Shown piece after piece: positions 6,576 to 7,753 of a stretch of DNA of 7,753 bases. The DNA lies in the NCBI GenBank assembly GCA_044432645.1, contig JAWXUM010000092.1:1-7753 (forward strand). Direction: 5' to 3'. Under the pieces are notes generated by a model. It ran no database searches and was not told the DNA's origin. It saw only the letters and a program-made list of their open reading frames with translations. Numbering within the stretch: position 1 is the stretch's first letter; each line of letters begins with the position of its first letter. The DNA is from SIG603 sp044432645 (GTDB lineage Bacteria > Bacillota > Clostridia > Oscillospirales > Acutalibacteraceae). The position numbers and the translations under genes were made by a program.

Positions 6576-6672
6576 CACTTTTAAAGCAAAAAAATATAAT
6601 TCTACTTAACCTACAATAACCCAAAAGGAAAATTGTTTGTTTTAACTATTTATTAATTTTTCTTGAAAACTC

Positions 6673-6701
6673 TTGACTTTTGGTGGACAATATATTAAAA
6701 T
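6673..6701 (+). promoter_or_regulatory. Promoter of the GntR-family regulator gene
   Basis: TTGACT (6673-6678) and TAAAAT (6696-6701) each match the consensus at five of six positions, with a 17-bp spacer. The predicted start near 6708 leaves a leader of about 28 nt. A TATAAT at 6703-6708 is also present, but it sits 24 bp from this -35 box. The ribosome site of the gene is weak (AAGAG, 6725-6729), consistent with low expression of a repressor. Confidence 0.65.
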
Positions 6702-6709
6702 ATATAATA

Positions 6710-6722
6710 CTATAAACTATAG
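6710..6722. promoter_or_regulatory. Small inverted repeat at the regulator's transcription start
   Basis: CTATA-AAC-TATAG is a 5-bp inverted repeat just downstream of the predicted start of the regulator gene. On the minus strand it reads CTATAGTTTAT, which shares TATAGTT with O1 (GTATAGTTAAA). It could be a weak autoregulatory site. In such AT-rich sequence it could also be chance. Confidence 0.3.
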
Positions 6723-6736
6723 AAAAGAGTTGTATT

Positions 6737-7423
6737 ATGCCTAGATTGAAAAGCGATTTAGTGGATAAAATTTTTGATGAAATTGTGTCAAGAATCAACC
6801 ACTACATTTATGTTTCCGGCGATGTTGTAAGCGAAATTTCGTTAGCTAATGAATTTAGTATTAGCCGTACTCCAGTAAGGGAAGCGATTTTCAGGCTTAT
6901 CGACATTGGTTTACTTGTTAGGGACAAAAGCAAAGTTGTTGTTAAATCTCTAAACTACATCGACATCAAAGAAATTCTAGAAGCTAGACTTGCACTTGAA
7001 ATTATGAGCGCTAGAACTATTATTCAACGTGGTGGATTAACCGACGAAGAATATAGTGAGTTGATTTCACTACAAAATGAATTTCAACACAGCATTTCTG
7101 GAGTAAATTTTGAAAAAAACTTTGAATTAGATGCAAATTTTCACACAGCATTAGTAAAATTTTCTGGCAATTCAAGACTTATTGAGTTTGCTAATCGTTT
7201 GAATATTCAGTCTGACCGTTTCAGGCAAATAACAATGCTTACACCTTCACGTCACAGCATTACTTTAAGCGAGCACAACGAAATTATCAAATCGATATGT
7301 GATAAAAACTTTGATAAAACTGTTAATGCACTTACTTTCCACACAAATAATTCTATAAAAAATTATCAAGTTATTTTAGATAACGATATGTGGTATAAAA
7401 TGATTAAAACATTAAAAGCTTAA
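6737..7423 (+). CDS. GntR-family (FadR/FCD) transcriptional repressor
   Basis: This 228-residue DNA-binding regulator is typical in length for the FadR subfamily. An N-terminal winged helix-turn-helix spans about residues 8-70, with the recognition helix in SRTPVREAIFRL (43-54). The rest is an all-helical FCD ligand domain. Its metal-binding residues are recognisable as Asp132 and His136 (DANFH), His180 (SEHNEI) and His202 (FHTN). Such domains hold a metal that coordinates carboxylate effectors such as sugar acids or keto acids, which matches a sugar-acid operon. The gene is transcribed divergently from the operon across 258 bp that contain two candidate operators. I infer that it represses the operon and is released by a pathway acid. 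The start ATG is the only reasonable one, though its ribosome site is weak. A hairpin terminator follows. Confidence 0.9.
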   Translation: MPRLKSDLVDKIFDEIVSRINHYIYVSGDVVSEISLANEFSISRTPVREAIFRLIDIGLLVRDKSKVVVKSLNYIDIKEILEARLALEIMSARTIIQRGGLTDEEYSELISLQNEFQHSISGVNFEKNFELDANFHTALVKFSGNSRLIEFANRLNIQSDRFRQITMLTPSRHSITLSEHNEIIKSICDKNFDKTVNALTFHTNNSIKNYQVILDNDMWYKMIKTLKA

Positions 7424-7437
7424 TTTACAATATTTAA

Positions 7438-7466
7438 AAAGGTCGGTACAAAATGTACCGACCTTT
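7438..7466. terminator. Strong hairpin terminator after the regulator gene, probably bidirectional
   Basis: A perfect 12-bp stem, AAAGGTCGGTAC (7438-7449) and GTACCGACCTTT (7455-7466), has a 5-nt AAAAT loop. It begins 14 bp after the regulator's stop codon. On the plus strand the T-tract is short (TTTGACTTTC). On the minus strand it is better (TTTTTAAAT), so the hairpin may also end transcription entering from the right. Confidence 0.75.
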
Positions 7467-7534
7467 GACTTTCAAAAAACCTATATTGTAAAAAATGTTG
7501 CACAAACATTGTAGGGGCGAGCTGTGCTCGTCCG
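7467..7534 (+). repeat. Right copy (R1) of the palindromic repeat, inverted relative to L
   Basis: The core 7481-7534 matches the reverse complement of 53-106 at 53 of 54 positions. The preceding 14 bases (GACTTTCAAAAAAC) match 12 of 14 in the left copy, giving about 65 of 68 overall. It contains the hairpin GGGCGAGC-TGT-GCTCGTCC (7515-7533) introduced by CATTGTAGGG. Like the left copy it begins right beside a terminator-type hairpin. Confidence 0.88.
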
Positions 7535-7620
7535 AAAGTAAAGCATTAATTTCCTTGTTTTCATATGTATAATAAAATATTGCCTTTATTTATATAAAAA
7601 ATACAATATTTACTATTCTT

Positions 7621-7644
7621 TCCACGGACGACCACAGGCAATGT
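7621..7644 (-). repeat. Decayed third copy (R2) of the palindromic repeat
   Basis: TCCACGGACGACCACAG (7621-7637) matches L at 49-65 with one substitution. The following 10 bases of L, which form the second hairpin arm, are replaced by a single G. CAATGT (7639-7644) then realigns with L at 76-81. It has the same orientation as L and is opposite to R1, 86 bp away. Confidence 0.65.
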
Positions 7645-7669
7645 CACGAACTTAAGGAACAAGAATATC

Positions 7670-7700
7670 CATAGTAGGGTATGCATCGTATGCATACCGT
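7670..7700 (+). repeat. GTAGGG-type palindromic element with a different stem
   Basis: A perfect 9-bp stem, GGTATGCAT (7678-7686) and ATGCATACC (7690-7698), has a CGT loop. It is preceded by CATAGTAGGG, which matches CATTGTAGGG in R1 at 9 of 10 positions, and it ends in CCG as R1 does. The frame is shared but the stem sequence is entirely different, so it is probably another member of the same repeat class. No T-tract follows, so it is not a typical terminator. Confidence 0.6.
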
Positions 7701-7753
7701 TCGTAAGGAGAAATTTTTTCGCATAATTATATGTTATTTATTGGTATTATTCC

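Larger units (their letters stand above)
7424..7753. other. Gene-less tail with terminator and repeats
   Basis: No convincing coding sequence, tRNA or rRNA is visible. The stretch contains the terminator hairpin, the inverted repeat copy R1, an AT-rich spacer (about 7545-7620), the decayed repeat copy R2 and a GTAGGG-type hairpin. The last 23 bases could read as the beginning of an ORF (ATG at 7731), but the nearest AAGGAG (7705-7710) is 20 nt away. Confidence 0.7.

Noticed and set aside
6664..6677. cre-like catabolite repression site TGAAAACTCTTGAC
   Set aside because: It lacks the central CG of the cre consensus and matches at only about nine of fourteen positions; expected by chance in AT-rich DNA.
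7467..7644. CRISPR array at the right end
   Set aside because: The repeats are inverted, unequal and only two or three in number, with no regular spacers or cas genes.
7705..7753. Start of a new gene at the right edge (ATG at 7731)
   Set aside because: The AAGGAG at 7705-7710 is 20 nt upstream, too far, and only seven codons are visible before the window ends.

Overview
This 7.75-kb window is AT-rich. It has strong AGGAG-type ribosome binding sites, TTGACA/TATAAT-type promoters and intrinsic terminators, which suggests a low-GC Gram-positive bacterium (Bacillota, probably a clostridial relative). The species cannot be named from the sequence. I see no plasmid, phage or transposase gene. The most genome-specific signature is a small dispersed palindromic repeat (REP/MITE-like) present at both ends.

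Layout, left to right. (1) Positions 1-148 hold one copy of the palindromic repeat and a plus-strand terminator hairpin, with no gene. (2) A thioredoxin-reductase-like flavoprotein gene (minus strand, 149-1072) has its own promoter. (3) A five-gene minus-strand operon runs from 6478 down to 1193: AldA-type aldehyde dehydrogenase, mandelate-racemase-subgroup enolase-superfamily enzyme, CtBP-like 2-hydroxyacid dehydrogenase, zinc medium-chain dehydrogenase and KduD-like short-chain dehydrogenase. It ends in an intrinsic terminator at about 1144-1178. (4) A 258-bp divergent regulatory region follows. It carries a well-formed promoter for each direction and two near-identical 15-bp operator-like sites at the operon start. 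(5) A plus-strand GntR/FadR-type (FCD) repressor gene lies at 6737-7423. (6) A 330-bp gene-less tail holds a strong hairpin terminator, an inverted copy of the left-end repeat, a decayed third copy and a second hairpin built on the same scaffold with a different stem.

How the genes may work together (inference). The set aldehyde oxidation -> enolase-superfamily step on a sugar acid -> KduD-like and zinc-dependent oxidation/reduction of a 2-keto-3-deoxy acid is what a non-phosphorylative oxidative sugar pathway needs. The closest published pathway logic I know is bacterial 3,6-anhydro-L-galactose catabolism (dehydrogenase, cycloisomerase, 5-dehydrogenase, 5-reductase, giving KDG). Oxidative routes for L-fucose-type sugars or uronate/aldarate also fit. 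The CtBP-like enzyme has no obvious slot in these schemes. Transporter, KDG kinase and aldolase are not in the window and would have to be elsewhere. The GntR protein very probably represses the operon through the paired sites and responds to a pathway carboxylate bound by its metal-containing FCD domain.
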